Assembly: GCA_037447655.1 (NCBI GenBank)
Contig: JBBHKE010002847.1
Coordinates: forward strand, 51,206 to 115,205
Source: Zygnema cylindricum
Taxonomy: Eukaryota; Streptophyta; Zygnematophyceae; Zygnematales; Zygnemataceae
DNA length: 64,000 nucleotides
Direction of reading: 5' to 3'
Shown one piece after another: positions 11,871-22,539 of this stretch; positions within the stretch are counted from its first letter, which is position 1, and each line of letters begins with the position of its first letter. Below the pieces are notes generated by a model, which was not told the DNA's origin, made no database searches, and saw only the letters and a program-made list of their open reading frames with translations. Made by a program: the position numbers and the translations under genes.

Positions 11871-12061
11871 GTGTGATACTGACATCCTGCTCTAGTCCAC
11901 AATGAGGGTGTAGTGGGACTAGGTGACTAGTTGATTTTCGGCGCTGCTATGTTGCCATGTTGCGCTGCTAACCTGCCATGCTGAGCTAAGTGGGACATCA
12001 GAGTTGCGCGGCTTTGACATCGCAGCTCCGCTGATAGAGTGAGTGTAAAGCTTTAGGGGAG
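11871..12061 (+). other. Cop1 3' untranslated region and polypurine tract
   Basis: 11935-12035 is a GC-richer stretch of repeated GCTGC/TTGCGCTGC words. The same vocabulary recurs in the Cop1 LTR and in the unrelated gypsy LTRs. The polypurine tract TTAGGGGAG at 12053-12061 abuts the LTR start TGTTTATTTTGG at 12062. Confidence 0.6.
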
Positions 12062-13206
12062 TGTTTATTTTGGAAAACTTTAAGTCTCAGTAAATTAGTG
12101 TGATTGCAGAAAGGTTGTAATTTGTAGCGTAAGTTTCGCAAGGACATGCGTCATCACTTGAGTGCAATATAGGACAATGCAACTGCGACGCAGATGCAGC
12201 AGCGTAGTTGCTATGGAGACAGAGCAGCGCAGCAGCGACGCTGCGACGAAGAGAGAACAGCGCAGTTGCGACACAGACAGTACAACGCAGCTGCGGTTAC
12301 TTTGGATATGATTCATACAGACAACGCAGCTGTTGTTATCTTAGATATGATTCGGTACGGAACACAGCAGCCGCGATGATATGAATGTGATTCGGTACAG
12401 AACAACGCAGCTGCGATTGATATGAATCAAGTTAACGCATGAGATTTATAAGAGTATCAAAAGTGACTTAGCCGACAAGTATTTGTACAATCGCTTAATA
12501 TAGATTTTTGGTAATATTGACTGTAGGATGATAGATTCGGCTGGCAGGATTAGGAACACGTAGATCTTTGTAGGTGGGTTGATTTTGGACGTACCTCCTT
12601 AGATATGATTTTGTACAGAACACAGCAGCCGCGATGATATGAATGTGATTCGGTACAGAACAACGCAGCTGCGATTGATATGAATCAAGTTAACGGATGA
12701 GATTTATAAGAGTATCAGAAGTGACTTAGCTGACAAGTATTTGTACAATCGCTTAATATAGATTTTTGGTAATATTGACTGTAGGATGATAGATTCGGTT
12801 GGTAGTATTAGGAACAAGTAGATCTTTGTAGGTGGGTTGATTTTGGACGTATCTCTCAGGTACACTTGTGTCGGTGGTACAACAGCGAGAGTATAAGACT
12901 TAGGACTTAGAGCATTTTATGGATCTATACTTCCAAGTAGTAAAACTGCACACAGTTTTTGGGAAACTTTTGAGTGTTATATCTTTAGTGTTGTCTGATC
13001 AAATTGTTGAAACTTTAGGAGTTGTCACTGTTTATACTGCTCTATAATTTGATAGAGTTTTTTGAAGTCTTGTTGCTTGTATAAGATTTGGTGAGCACTT
13101 GAAAATAACTGTTTGGTAGGAATCTTGATAGCTTCTGAGAGTTTATCATGTCTACTTCTACTACTACTGTTGCTCCTCCACCTGCACTGGTGGTTGTAGA
13201 TCAACA
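12062..13206 (+). repeat. Cop1 3' LTR with internal tandem duplication
   Basis: Starts TGTTTATTTTGGAAAAC and ends GATCAACA at 13206. Its last ~60 bases repeat the gag N-terminus (MSTSTTTVAPPPALVVV) because gag begins in the LTR; no second element follows. It contains the GCAGC-rich tract (12180-12300) and a ~257-base tandem duplication. Confidence 0.9.
12341..12855 (+). repeat. 257-base tandem duplication in the Cop1 3' LTR
   Basis: Two head-to-tail units begin TTAGATATGATT at about 12341 and 12599 and end near the block GATTTTGGACGTA. They differ at scattered positions. The 5' LTR has a single unit, so the duplication arose after insertion or the LTRs come from different lineages. Confidence 0.88.
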
Positions 13207-13520
13207 CTCTCCTAGTGGAGCTCACGTAAAGACAAAAAGTGACTGTGCACAACACTTTTATTTACATGTGGTTGCCGCAGTTTTGCTACCGTAAACCTTG
13301 GCCGCCCGTGTGAAATGTTTATTTAATTATGACAGTCGACCTTCGCAACCGCAACAAAAATTTTATCGGTTGAAACAATATTTTGCAAGTGAAAGCTGTC
13401 CAACCGATTGACCGTCAAATTTAGACTCAACGGTACTTTACTTGTACCAATGTTTACTTCAAACGTACAATTTTTGACAAAATGACGTATATGACTGTGC
13501 CCAACCAAAACCGTCACTAC
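13207..13520 (+). repeat. Left arm of a long inverted repeat
   Basis: About 310 bases, inverted and diverged relative to 16296-16632. The outer ends are alike (CTAGTGGAGCTCACG here, GTGAGCTCCACTCTGTGAG there), as are inner blocks such as ACCTTGGCCG and GTCGACC. The arrangement resembles a long-TIR DNA transposon of ~3.4 kb. No transposase frame or clear target duplication is visible. Confidence 0.7.
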
Positions 13521-13539
13521 CATGATCCATTCCCAAAAG

Positions 13540-13624
13540 AAAACTTTAAAAGTCATTAAAGTTGGGCCATCACGAGCACTAAAAAAAACTTTAAAGGTCA
13601 TTAAAATTGAACCATCGTAGCACT
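13540..13624 (+). repeat. Two-copy ~41-base tandem repeat
   Basis: Two units beginning AAAACTTTAAA and ending AGCACT, separated by a few A residues, with several substitutions. No function suggested. Confidence 0.7.
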
Positions 13625-14572
13625 TAAGAGGATTTTATATTTTTTTTTCTCCTACAATTTTTGGCATTGTACGGATGAAAAAATGACACTATTCAATACT
13701 ATGAGCCACATTTGACCGTCAAATAAATAATTTTACGGTCAGATCCGGATTTTACGCAGCGCGTGGAATCATTTTGAGAGTTCCACATTGGCTAGCTTCG
13801 AGTCAATTGTTTAAATATGTAGTGAGTAGACTTCATATTTTTGTTGCTTTTTTGAAAGAATATATTTCTTGATAGTTTAAGCCAGTTGCCATTCTTCCCC
13901 AAAAAGTAAGAGACAAATCGTAAAGTAATAAAGAACTAGGACAGGCCGTTTGGGATTTAGGTTAAAGGAAGATACTAAAAAGAGAAAAACTTCATTCCAA
14001 AAAGTGCGATGGAAAAACCATCAAAGTACAAAGGGGGTAAAAAAAAGAAAAAACACATTGAAAGACTACAAGAGCCAACAATTACTAAAACAAAACAAAA
14101 TAAACAAATGAGGAAACCAAAGTCACTGGGCCAACTGGAAGACTAAACAAAATACCAAAGATGACTAGACAAAAAAGAAAAAACCCACTCTACAAGATGC
14201 CCCACAACCCTAACAAGCTAAATGCCACACCCCCGAAGGTCGTGGATGTGGACTGAAATCCGTAGCCCTATAAAAAGCCCCTAGCTTTTATAAGGAACAT
14301 AAATAATATGGAATGTCTGTGGACACCAAAAGATTTTGTATGGACACCAAGCCAGCAAGGTATGGTACAGTGACAACTGTCCTTTTTTAGGCCCCAAACG
14401 TCCACAAATTGGCTGCTAAAACGTTTTTTTCTATTAGTTCAATAGACGTTAGCTTTTATACGTCAGCAATTATGAATCAAAGTTAAGCCTGGGAGAAACT
14501 GTTTGCCAATTTTCTCGCGTGTGCGTATCCAATTTTATGCGTGCGGTGATTATTTAAAGATTGGTTCAGTGA
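13625..14572. other. Unclassified interior of the inverted-repeat structure
   Basis: AT-rich, with A-rich stretches at 13970-14110. No ORF with protein-like composition, no RNA gene and no recognised repeat terminus. It could be the gutted interior of a non-autonomous DNA transposon. Confidence 0.35.
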
Positions 14573-14874
14573 ATAGTTCAAAAGTAGGTGAAAGTTGGCT
14601 CATACAATATGCCTATTGTATGCGAAACAAACAATATGACCTTAAGACCCATATTGTATTCGGACCTGTTCAGACCAATTAAAACATTCGGACCAAAAAC
14701 TTGACCAATTAAAACATTCAACAAAAAAAATCAATTAACACCGTCAAATTCAGACGATCGAACGGTCGTTGATCAAAGTAGCGATCTAAGAAGATCACAT
14801 GAAAAGCCCATAACACAACTTACGGTAAAGGTGCCAACTAAAGGCCTCCATAAAAACGCCTACTTTTGAACTAT
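14573..14874 (+). mobile_element. MITE-R copy 1
   Basis: A 302-base element with terminal inverted repeats ATAGTTCAAAAGTAGG ... CCTACTTTTGAACTAT. It is homologous along its length, in inverted orientation, to 38086-38389. The TA at both ends suggests a TA target, as in Tc1/mariner-type MITEs, but the family cannot be assigned. Non-coding. Confidence 0.85.
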
Positions 14875-15393
14875 GGTTTAGGGCAATTTTTTTGGTTGTA
14901 GAATCGTATCAACTGAAAACAAATTACAAGAACATTTCCCTAAATAATTAAACATGCCCTGATTAAACGTACTTCAAAGTGGGTATACCTATTTTTGTGC
15001 CGAATAATATTAAGTATTTTAATATTAAAAATAACGCTAAACGTCAGCGATTATTGTTATGCAATCTAAAAAAATAAACGCGCAAATTGGAGGTTTGCCA
15101 ACAGTAAACCTTTTCGGTATCCACAGTATTTCCAAAAATAAACAGGAGACAAAAGAATTTAAGTAGGTCACATTGTTTATCTCCAAAAGCTTGCAGCTAG
15201 AAAAAAAAAGAAAAACATGCATTAAGTGCATATTGACCGCACGCTTGAAAAGTAAGCAAGCATTGCACGTGTTAGTACATTGCACGAACTAACAGTATAA
15301 CCGACAGGATAACACTGATTTACAGTTTTTTGTCAAAAACGTTAAAGTGCATCAATTAAGGTAGGTAAATGATCAACGCCAACGTTACATGAG
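14875..15393. other. Unclassified spacer
   Basis: Non-coding AT-rich sequence between MITE-R1 and the A-type LTR. No feature recognised. Confidence 0.35.
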
Positions 15394-16295
15394 TGAAACT
15401 CTGAGACCTCCATAAATCCTCAGAGTGGACAGCTTCCAAGAAGCCTCTAGGATATTCCTGACCCCTTTGTGTTTCAGCAAGAATAAATGCCACCTTGGCA
15501 GACAAACACTCTAACCACCTGCACCTTTTTGAAGGCAAGACTCCCCTGAGTCGATAGCAAAATGAATCTTTGAATTTGCTCCCCTGAGCAGTAAGTTATG
15601 GAGGGTCAAAGTTGACCTTTTGTACAGAAGCTCTCTGGGAGAGAGGGTCCTATCTCCTAATTTTTCTAAGTCGTATCTCTCTCACAGACTCTATCTACTG
15701 ATGTACGGAGCCAATCAAATTATAGTTCTATACACAAGGTACAATTGCCGATGTACTTTCTGTACGGACACTGTACGACATGGCCTAAATGTCAACACGT
15801 GGTATGTCCGGATTCGCTCCTCAATCCTCGGAGATGACGCGATCCAATGCCATTCCGCCACGTGTCATCCGATGTGGCGATGACGAGAAACCACCGATAT
15901 CCTTTTCCGCGATCTCGGTGTTAATTCAGACCGTCCGATTAAATTCACATTTAATCGTAGCCGTAATAAATACATACGCGATATTCGTTTCATTAAAGAA
16001 ATAAATGCGTGGTATTGGTTTCTTATCTGTACCGTAATCCGTACATTTACATTACTGGATCTATGTATCCCGTAAACAGTTACAGTTAAATGAATTATCC
16101 TACCTGATAATGTTTAATTAATTATCAAACCATTTAGTACGTAACACTAGTTCTAGACTTAACGGCTAAGGCTACCGACTACCGGCTGTCTGCCGGCCGG
16201 TAGGTACCAGGATCAAATCCTGTGGCCGGCACATACCTTTTAGTAAATAAACCCCTAACTAATATATATTTCCCGTAAACAATCAGTTAAAAAGC
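15394..16295 (-). repeat. Solo LTR of family A (A2), main part
   Basis: Begins TGAAACTCTGAGACCTCC (the LTR 3' end on the minus strand) and aligns with the A1 and A3 LTRs, including the W-box pair (~15608), GTAC cluster (15700-15780), ACGTGTC box (~15861) and antisense tRNA-like block (16150-16240). It breaks off near CCCGTAAACAATCAG at ~16295. The LTR's other end is at 17515-17636, about 1.2 kb away, with ~50 bases of the expected join missing. Confidence 0.82.
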
Positions 16296-16632
16296 GAATT
16301 GCTAATTGAAGTGAAATTTTTTGTTGCGCGCAGATACAATAGTTGCGTCAGCTTATCAATAACTGTATATTTTAAGTACAAATTAGTACAAGTCACGTAG
16401 CGTTGAGTTTGGATTTGAAAGTCAATCCATCAAACAACTTTGGGACTTGGGAAATATTGTAACAGCCAGTTAAAAAAGCGCTTGCGATTGTCGACCGTCA
16501 TAACAAAAACAACAATTCACACGGCCGGCCAAGGTTTACAAGTAACAAAACTGCGACAACCACATCTAAATAAAATTGCTTGCGCGCAAGCACTTTTTCA
16601 CGTCTAATAAGTGAGCTCCACTCTGTGAGCAC
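16296..16632 (-). repeat. Right arm of the long inverted repeat
   Basis: Inverted counterpart of 13207-13520, ending GTGAGCTCCACTCTGTGAG. Its inner end lies directly against the broken A-type LTR, so one of the two was rearranged or inserted through the other. Confidence 0.7.
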
Positions 16633-16649
16633 ATGATGGCTTTTAACTA

Positions 16650-17419
16650 GGGGTACGGCCCCATGTGGCTAAGTACAGGTTTTTTTTCTGTCGTTATCCT
16701 TTTTAACTTAGCGACGTACTGCCTAAGTTGCAGCCGTACGAAGAAATCGCAAATTTGTAGAGTAGAATTTGCGTCATCCGCAAACTTAGGATGTACAAAA
16801 AATTATTGTTTGCGTTTTTTCAACCCATTGTCAAGTCTTTTTCAAACTTATTATAAACCACATCGGCAAAGTGTTTTAAGCAAAGTAAAACCAATAGGAA
16901 AACATATTCCCACATGTGAAAAAAAATTAGAAGTTTTTGACGATGAAAAACATTACAAAGTTGTTTTTATGCCCGCTTGCATTTTGTATGGGTTTTTTTT
17001 TGTAGGGGTCTCGATGCTACAATGTCATTTCACACAAAGTTGAAAAATATGCGAAGGTGAAAAATCTGCAATGTCATGGCTGGCGGACGGGAGAGGTTTA
17101 CGCAAAGGCATGTCGTACAGCCACAGCGACAAGGCTGTACGTCTACGATGTCACGCAATAACATGCAACATGCCAAATCGTTTCAAAAATTACGACATGT
17201 CTTGCGACGCTTCAAAAAGTTTCGAAAAAAAATACGGTACGGTAAAGACAAATTGTACACAGTGACAGTCGTCACGGGTATTGTCGACGTATACAATCGT
17301 CACAAAGTTAAGTAACAATTTCGAGTAAACACATAGAGACACCTAAAATCCGGGTCCGTCGGATCCGCGCTAAAATACAAAGTAAGTTCGCTAAGTTACA
17401 CATACATGGGGCTGTACCC
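16650..17419 (+). mobile_element. TIR element H1 (non-autonomous)
   Basis: A 770-base element with inverted ends GGGGTACGGCCCCATGT and ACATGGGGCTGTACCC. Flanks are CTA on the left and TAA on the right, a TWA-like context suggesting PIF/Harbinger. Most of it aligns with H2 at 47358-47913, which lacks ~200 bases of the 17060-17340 region. Short frames inside are not conserved between copies, so it is non-coding. Confidence 0.8.
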
Positions 17420-17422
17420 TAA

Positions 17423-18229
17423 GGGTCAAAGTTCCATCAGTCATTTTTATAATCGTACAGCCAACTTTACGGGCTAGGTTAATTGGGACGATGTTCCATC
17501 ACGTAGAGTTTGTCAGTCTTCAGTGACTGCGACAAGTGTGGGGACTTGAGGAGGAGTTAGAGGCAGGCTGTCAATATCTACTATTTTGCTTTTTATTTTG
17601 CAATCTCTAGACCTAGAAAATACTTGAATTCCAACAATGCGTACCATGTACCTGCGTACAAAGTCGACAAATTTAACTTCCAATCTTCACTTGCGTACCA
17701 TGTACCTCCGTACGAAGTCATTATACGACAAAACTTTTGTACTTTTTACAGACGTCAGTATTTTACGACATCTCATTTTTTAGGGTTCCTATTTTGGAAC
17801 ATAGTGAAAGCCCTTTGCTGGAAATAGTGTGACGAAAGAGCGTTGCCAGAAGTAGCGCGACGAAGGACCTTTTCCGGATTACTTTTTTATTATCGGTTGC
17901 ATTTTGAAAGGTACATACCATGTGAAAATCTTGTGAATTTTCGTTGGTTGTCCATCGTGACTCGTAGCTTTATCGTCCAGCGTGTCGCGATTGATTTTTT
18001 TTTGTAGCTACCTCGTACAGGTACGTTTTCACCTACAAAGAAAATGAAGCGAGCGCCTCGCGGATGAATATACGGCGGTCGTTGTTACCTCCTAGACCTT
18101 TGGAGAGTATTGGCAAGATTCTTCTGTGATGTTGTGTGAGTATAAAAACAAAATAAGCGGTACGGTTTGGTACGGATAGACAGGGATTTCAGTAAACTAC
18201 CCCATTCTTCGATTGATGGAACATAACCC
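17423..18229 (+). mobile_element. TIR element K1, broken by an LTR piece
   Basis: Ends GGGTCAAAGTTCCATCA and TGATGGAACATAACCC. The body aligns with K3 and K4 (for example the GTACCATGTAC...GTACGAAGT block at ~17690). An A-type LTR end occupies 17515-17636 and about 75 bases of K sequence are missing there. It abuts H1 on the left and K2 on the right, with a single TAA at each junction. Confidence 0.78.
17515..17636 (-). repeat. 5' terminal piece of an A-type LTR
   Basis: On the minus strand it begins TGTTGGAATTCAAGTATTTTCTAGG and runs to the conserved loop motif (CAGTGACTGCGACAAGTGTG in plus sense). It complements the LTR part at 15394-16295 but is now embedded in K1, so the LTR was split or two LTR pieces coexist. 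Confidence 0.7.
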
Positions 18230-18232
18230 TAA

Positions 18233-18959
18233 GGGTGAAGTTTCATTAGATGAAAATTGAGGTTGTAAATGGAAATTCGGACCTCTCCGTACTATGTTGT
18301 ACCTCTTATTTTGTTCTTATCAAGAAAACAACTTTACATAGAATCTTGCCAATATTCTCCAAATTTTTGGGAGTTTACAATGACTGTTGGATATTTTTTC
18401 GCGAAGCATTTACTTAAAAAGTTTCTGTAACAGGTAAGTACCTCTCGAGGTACATCACCAATTACATAAGAATTTAAGCCGCCGCATGTTGGATAATGAG
18501 CATACGTGTCAAGATGGCAACGAACGAAAATCAAAAAATTTCGCACACAATATACGCATTAAAAAATCCAACAGAAAATACAAACGAAATCTCGTACTGC
18601 ACTTTTGTCACGCTATTTTTGTTAGAGCCTATTTGTAACACCATTTTTGGCAACGCTCATTCGTTATGCGAAAACACATAAATCCTAAAAAAATGAGTTA
18701 GTATTTGACAAGGCGTATGTAAAGAGCACAAAAGTTTTGTTTAACAATGACCTGGTACGCACGTACATGGTACACAAATGAAGATTTTAGGTATGTGTGA
18801 AAATCCTTGACGATATTTAATATCAAATCTATAGTTACGTGGCACAACTTTTTTGCTAACCCGTGGTTTACAAACTGTGCGTAATGGAACTTCATTCAAA
18901 CTGTAACATTTTGTAATGTTGGCCGTACAATTATACAATTTCCAAATGGAACTTCACCC
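18233..18959 (-). mobile_element. TIR element K2
   Basis: Ends GGGTGAAGTTTCATTAG and AATGGAACTTCACCC with TAA (18230-18232) and TTA (18960-18962) outside. The interior runs opposite to K3; for example CTTGCCAATATTCTCC here against GGAGAATATTGGCAAG there. Non-coding, about 730 bases. Confidence 0.82.
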
Positions 18960-18962
18960 TTA

Positions 18963-19182
18963 GCCAAAAAAGTGTTACGTTGAAATTAGACGGAAAATAA
19001 AAGACAACGTGATATGGATAAAGTAAGGGTGTGTGCCCATGAGTTCAAAGTAAGGATTATTTTTCGTCGTTTTCACAGAAAATGGGCTTGTAACCAGAAA
19101 ATCATACGCCATACGAAAGATGGGCAAAAACCTAAGTACATTTTTAGTCATCCTGGAGCTTGTAATTATTATCATTTCGACT
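18963..19182. other. Unclassified spacer between K2 and LTR-F
   Basis: Short non-coding stretch with no recognised feature. Confidence 0.3.
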
Positions 19183-20096
19183 TGTTGTCCATATCCATTT
19201 TCATCCATGAATTTACCCTTGGAAGCATCATAGACTACCCCAAAAACAACCTAATTTGAATCCACATAGAATTCTAGAGAAATAACAAAAAAAATGGTGA
19301 ACTACATAAAAAATTAGTTTCTAGGTCATTAAGTATTCTCACAAATTTTCATATAAAAATACCAAACAAAATTATCACATTATCTAGTCAAAGTTGCAAA
19401 AAACAGTTTGCCATAACTTTGATAAATCATAATAACTTCACAATGAAGTAAAACATAGATAACGCACACACTAGCCCTAAAAATATGTGGAAATATTATC
19501 AATACAGGAAGGAACACACATGCAAAATTTCACAAAATTATGCTGACAGATCTGAGAGCAATCCTCAAATAAAAATTACAAAAAATGACCATTAACAAAT
19601 TTGGTACAGAAAGTTCTTAAGACCAAAAATCACTATGTCCTACAAATATACACTAGATCTCGTTATTCAATGTACGGAGGCATACAAGCAGTATGCTATC
19701 TACCTGCTTCCTCTATTAATGTTAGTATACCCGAATACTTCGAGGTATGTCAGAATGAGTAAATATACACTAATAACTAATTGACAAAAAGACATATCAA
19801 CCAACTATTTACACCGACACCTACGTAAAATCTGCGTACTAAGCGACAGTTGGCTAAGTCATTTGGTGATAAGTCCACGAAGCGAATCGACATTTAAACA
19901 TGTACGGTCCCCGCGATATCATGCCCTTAAAATAGTGTGAACCTCCAAAACTATCGGCGGACGCCGTCCGCCCTCTATGTGTAACACAAACCACTTCCCG
20001 AAATGATCTTGTACCTCCTAAATCCTTTTCGTACCAAAACCGCGTCATTCGCCATAAATGCCGTTGACATATTTCACGTCCACTTGCCGAATAAGA
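19183..20096 (-). repeat. LTR-F copy, truncated
   Basis: Begins TGTTGTCCATATCC (LTR 3' end on the minus strand) and aligns with 21032-22010 (shared blocks at GGAAGCATCATAGACTACCC, GTACGGAGGCATAC and ATATCGGCGG). It stops where a C-type LTR starts at 20097. It is the same LTR type as the one left of Gyp1, but with no internal region attached. Confidence 0.75.
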
Positions 20097-20660
20097 TGTT
20101 GAAATCACTGATTTAGGGAAGGTATTTTCTAGGTCTTAATTAGGTAAAATAACTATAAAAAAAAGCACAGGCAGCCTACCTCCACCTTCCCTCTCTAGCC
20201 CCCATACTTTTTGTAGTCACTTAAGGAGAGAGAGGGCGGTGGAGCCATGGCTACCTCAACTCCATAGGCAGGACTAAAGAGTGACCTAAGTCACTCTCAA
20301 CAAAAAGGTTGAGTCCGGCAGGACTCGAACCTCCAACCAACAGAGCGAGGCGTAGCCGTCAGCTCTTACCGGTCTGTTGCAGTAATCCTCATGTTACATA
20401 GTGTTTAATAACTATTTAAACATTAGCAAGATCATTAATTCGTTCAACGGAATAATAAATTAAGGACATAGAAACTAGTTGAGTTTGAGTGCATACGAAA
20501 CAAATGTACCGAACATGTGTTATTTTGGACGGCGAACATTAAAAGCCACTTTGGATTCAACGATCCGCATCATCGCCGGGATAACGGAATAGCCGCCTTG
20601 GCGGTTTTCGGACGTGACATGACCTATCGACACGTGGCAAGATATTATTGGGAAGCAGGA
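20097..20660 (+). repeat. C-type LTR, 5' part
   Basis: Starts TGTTGAAATCAC and follows the C LTR at 42738-43740 (minus): TATTTTCTAGGTC, a hairpin with a CCCTCTCT/AGAGAGGG stem, GAGCCATGGCT at 20245-20255, and the antisense tRNA-like block. Similarity fades near GACACGTGGCAAG at ~20645; the LTR 3' end is not seen. Confidence 0.75.
20311..20380 (-). other. tRNA-like block in the C LTR (antisense to the LTR)
   Basis: On the minus strand it carries GGTTCGAGTCC (20321-20331), a perfect B-box (T-arm) consensus, and GGTAAGAGCT (20361-20374 region), an A-box or D-arm-like block about 30 bases upstream. Ends do not form a good acceptor stem, so it is probably not a functional tRNA gene. The same block occurs at 43462-43529. 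Confidence 0.65.
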
Positions 20661-21031
20661 ATCCCAGTGTAAAAGGGGCAAGAATTATAGGCACCACAAT
20701 ACACCACAATGCACAGCGGAAAGCTCCAAGGATCCTCCCGTAGCAACAGCAGGTGCACACAACAGTGATAGACAAGATGGAGCTTTATTACTCAAGAGAG
20801 GATAACAAGATTCAGCACTCGCTGCGAGGGTCTACTCAAAGAGTCTGTCTCGTACTACGTCTGTCTCACTATTTAAACTAACTAACTGCTAGTCAACCCA
20901 ATACTACGTCTGTCTCACTATTTAAACTAACTAACTGCTAGTCAACCCAATACTGTACAAATGTACACGTGGACATTCGCGGTCAACCGAGATCTATCCA
21001 CAATATTCTTCTAGAACTATACGGTAAAATC
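20661..21031. other. Unclassified stretch with a 49-base tandem duplication
   Basis: Contains two identical 49-base units (20853-20901 and 20902-20950, beginning TACTACGTCTGTC). No ORF or LTR terminus recognised. Confidence 0.5.
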
Positions 21032-22486
21032 TGTTGTCCATAGCCATTTCTAGCCATGGATTCACCCTCGGAAGCACCACAGACTACCCAAAAACAGCCT
21101 ACTTTGAATCAACACAGAATTCTACAGAAATAACAAAACACGTTGAAACTACATTAACATATATTATCTAGGCTATAGAATAACCTCACAAAGTTTCAGA
21201 CAAATATAATAAACAGAGTGATCACATCATCTAGTCAAAGTTGCAGAAAAACAGTCTGCCAGAACTTTGATAAAATAGACTAACTTCACAATGAACTAAA
21301 ACATAGACCAGGCACACAATATGCCTGCAAATCTGTGACAACATTAAAAATACAAAGAGGAACACACATACAGAATTTCAGATAATTCTGCCAATAGATC
21401 TGAGAGAAATCTTCAGATAAAATTACCAAAAATGTCCATAAACAGGTTTTTGGTACAGAAAAGTTCCTATGTCTTAAAATGACTAAGTCCTACAAGTATA
21501 AACTAGAGCTCACTACTGAACGTACGGAGGCATACCAGCCGTACGCTATCTACTAGCTACCTCAATTAATGTTAATATACGCGAATACTTCAAGGTATGT
21601 CAAATGAGTAAAAGTACACTAATAACTAATTCCCAAAAAGACAAAACATTGTTTAGCCAAATATTTACACCGACAACAAAATCGTATGCTGAGTCATTGC
21701 GTGTAAGTCAACAAGACTCCACGAATCTCGTAAAACAATCTGAGCCGGCCAAAAATAGATATTGTGTGATTGACGCGATTTCGCGTCACCATTCCTTCAA
21801 AAATATCGGCGGCTTTTGTCCGCCGTCCGTTGCTCTTGTTCGGCACCCTCGATGTCGCGCCACGTGATCCCAAATTCCACTTGATGAAACGACGTCAAAC
21901 CATCCAAATTTGTCCGTACCACAATTACGTACTTCGCCATAAATAACGGCTATCAATTTTAAGTACTCTTGTGAAATAAGATTCTTTGTACCGCCGCGGC
22001 CTTTTCCATAAATGCCACCTATCGCATTATGTTTCGTACGTGCGACGTACCATTTCAATCTCTTCGAATATTTTACGTCGGATCGCGTCGCAATCCGCCG
22101 TCCATTTCTTAACGCATTCCGCGCCACTCAATTACTCCATCACGTCCCTTTAATTTTACTCATACATTTACTCCCCCTATCTACAAAATCCATTCGAACC
22201 TCCATTTTTTCAACCATATTACTTTCGGTAATAACATACGCACGAAACGTCGCGTGCGCACAAAATGTGGCGTAAGCACGAAACTAGGTTTTCAAAACAA
22301 CAAAATCTACATTCTGCGTTGTTGCTATATGCTACGCTGCGTTGCTATACTGCGCTACGTTATCCTACCAAGTTGCTATAATGTTATGTTGCGCTGATCT
22401 GGAATCGCAGTTGCGCTGCTCTGCAATCGCAATTATAGCAGCCAAGTTTCTAGCCACTAAGTTCCCAACCTTGTAACCCTGTTACA
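21032..22486 (-). repeat. LTR at the 3' end of Gyp1 (LTR-F type)
   Basis: On the minus strand it runs from TGTAACAGGGTTACAAGG (22486), next to the gypsy polypurine tract AGTGGGAGGCAC, to GGCTATGGACAACA (21032). The 21660-22486 part matches 27168-27994 beside Gyp2. The 21032-21640 part matches LTR-F at 19183 and more weakly the copia B LTR 3' end. A GCAGTTGCGCTGC-rich tract lies at 22310-22440. The outer part may be a separate LTR fused here. Confidence 0.65.
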
Positions 22487-22539
22487 GTGCCTCCCACTAA
22501 GGATTCAGCGTCCCGCTGAACTTTGTTCCCTCATGGAAA

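Noticed and set aside
13148-13206. A second gag start after the Cop1 3' LTR, suggesting a tandem element
   Set aside because: The same ~60 bases end the 5' LTR (1204-1262). The gag N-terminus is part of the LTR, so no second element follows.
20311-20380. A functional tRNA gene on the minus strand
   Set aside because: B-box and A-box-like blocks are present, but no acceptor stem pairs, and the block recurs inside other LTRs. It is better read as a tRNA-derived LTR module.
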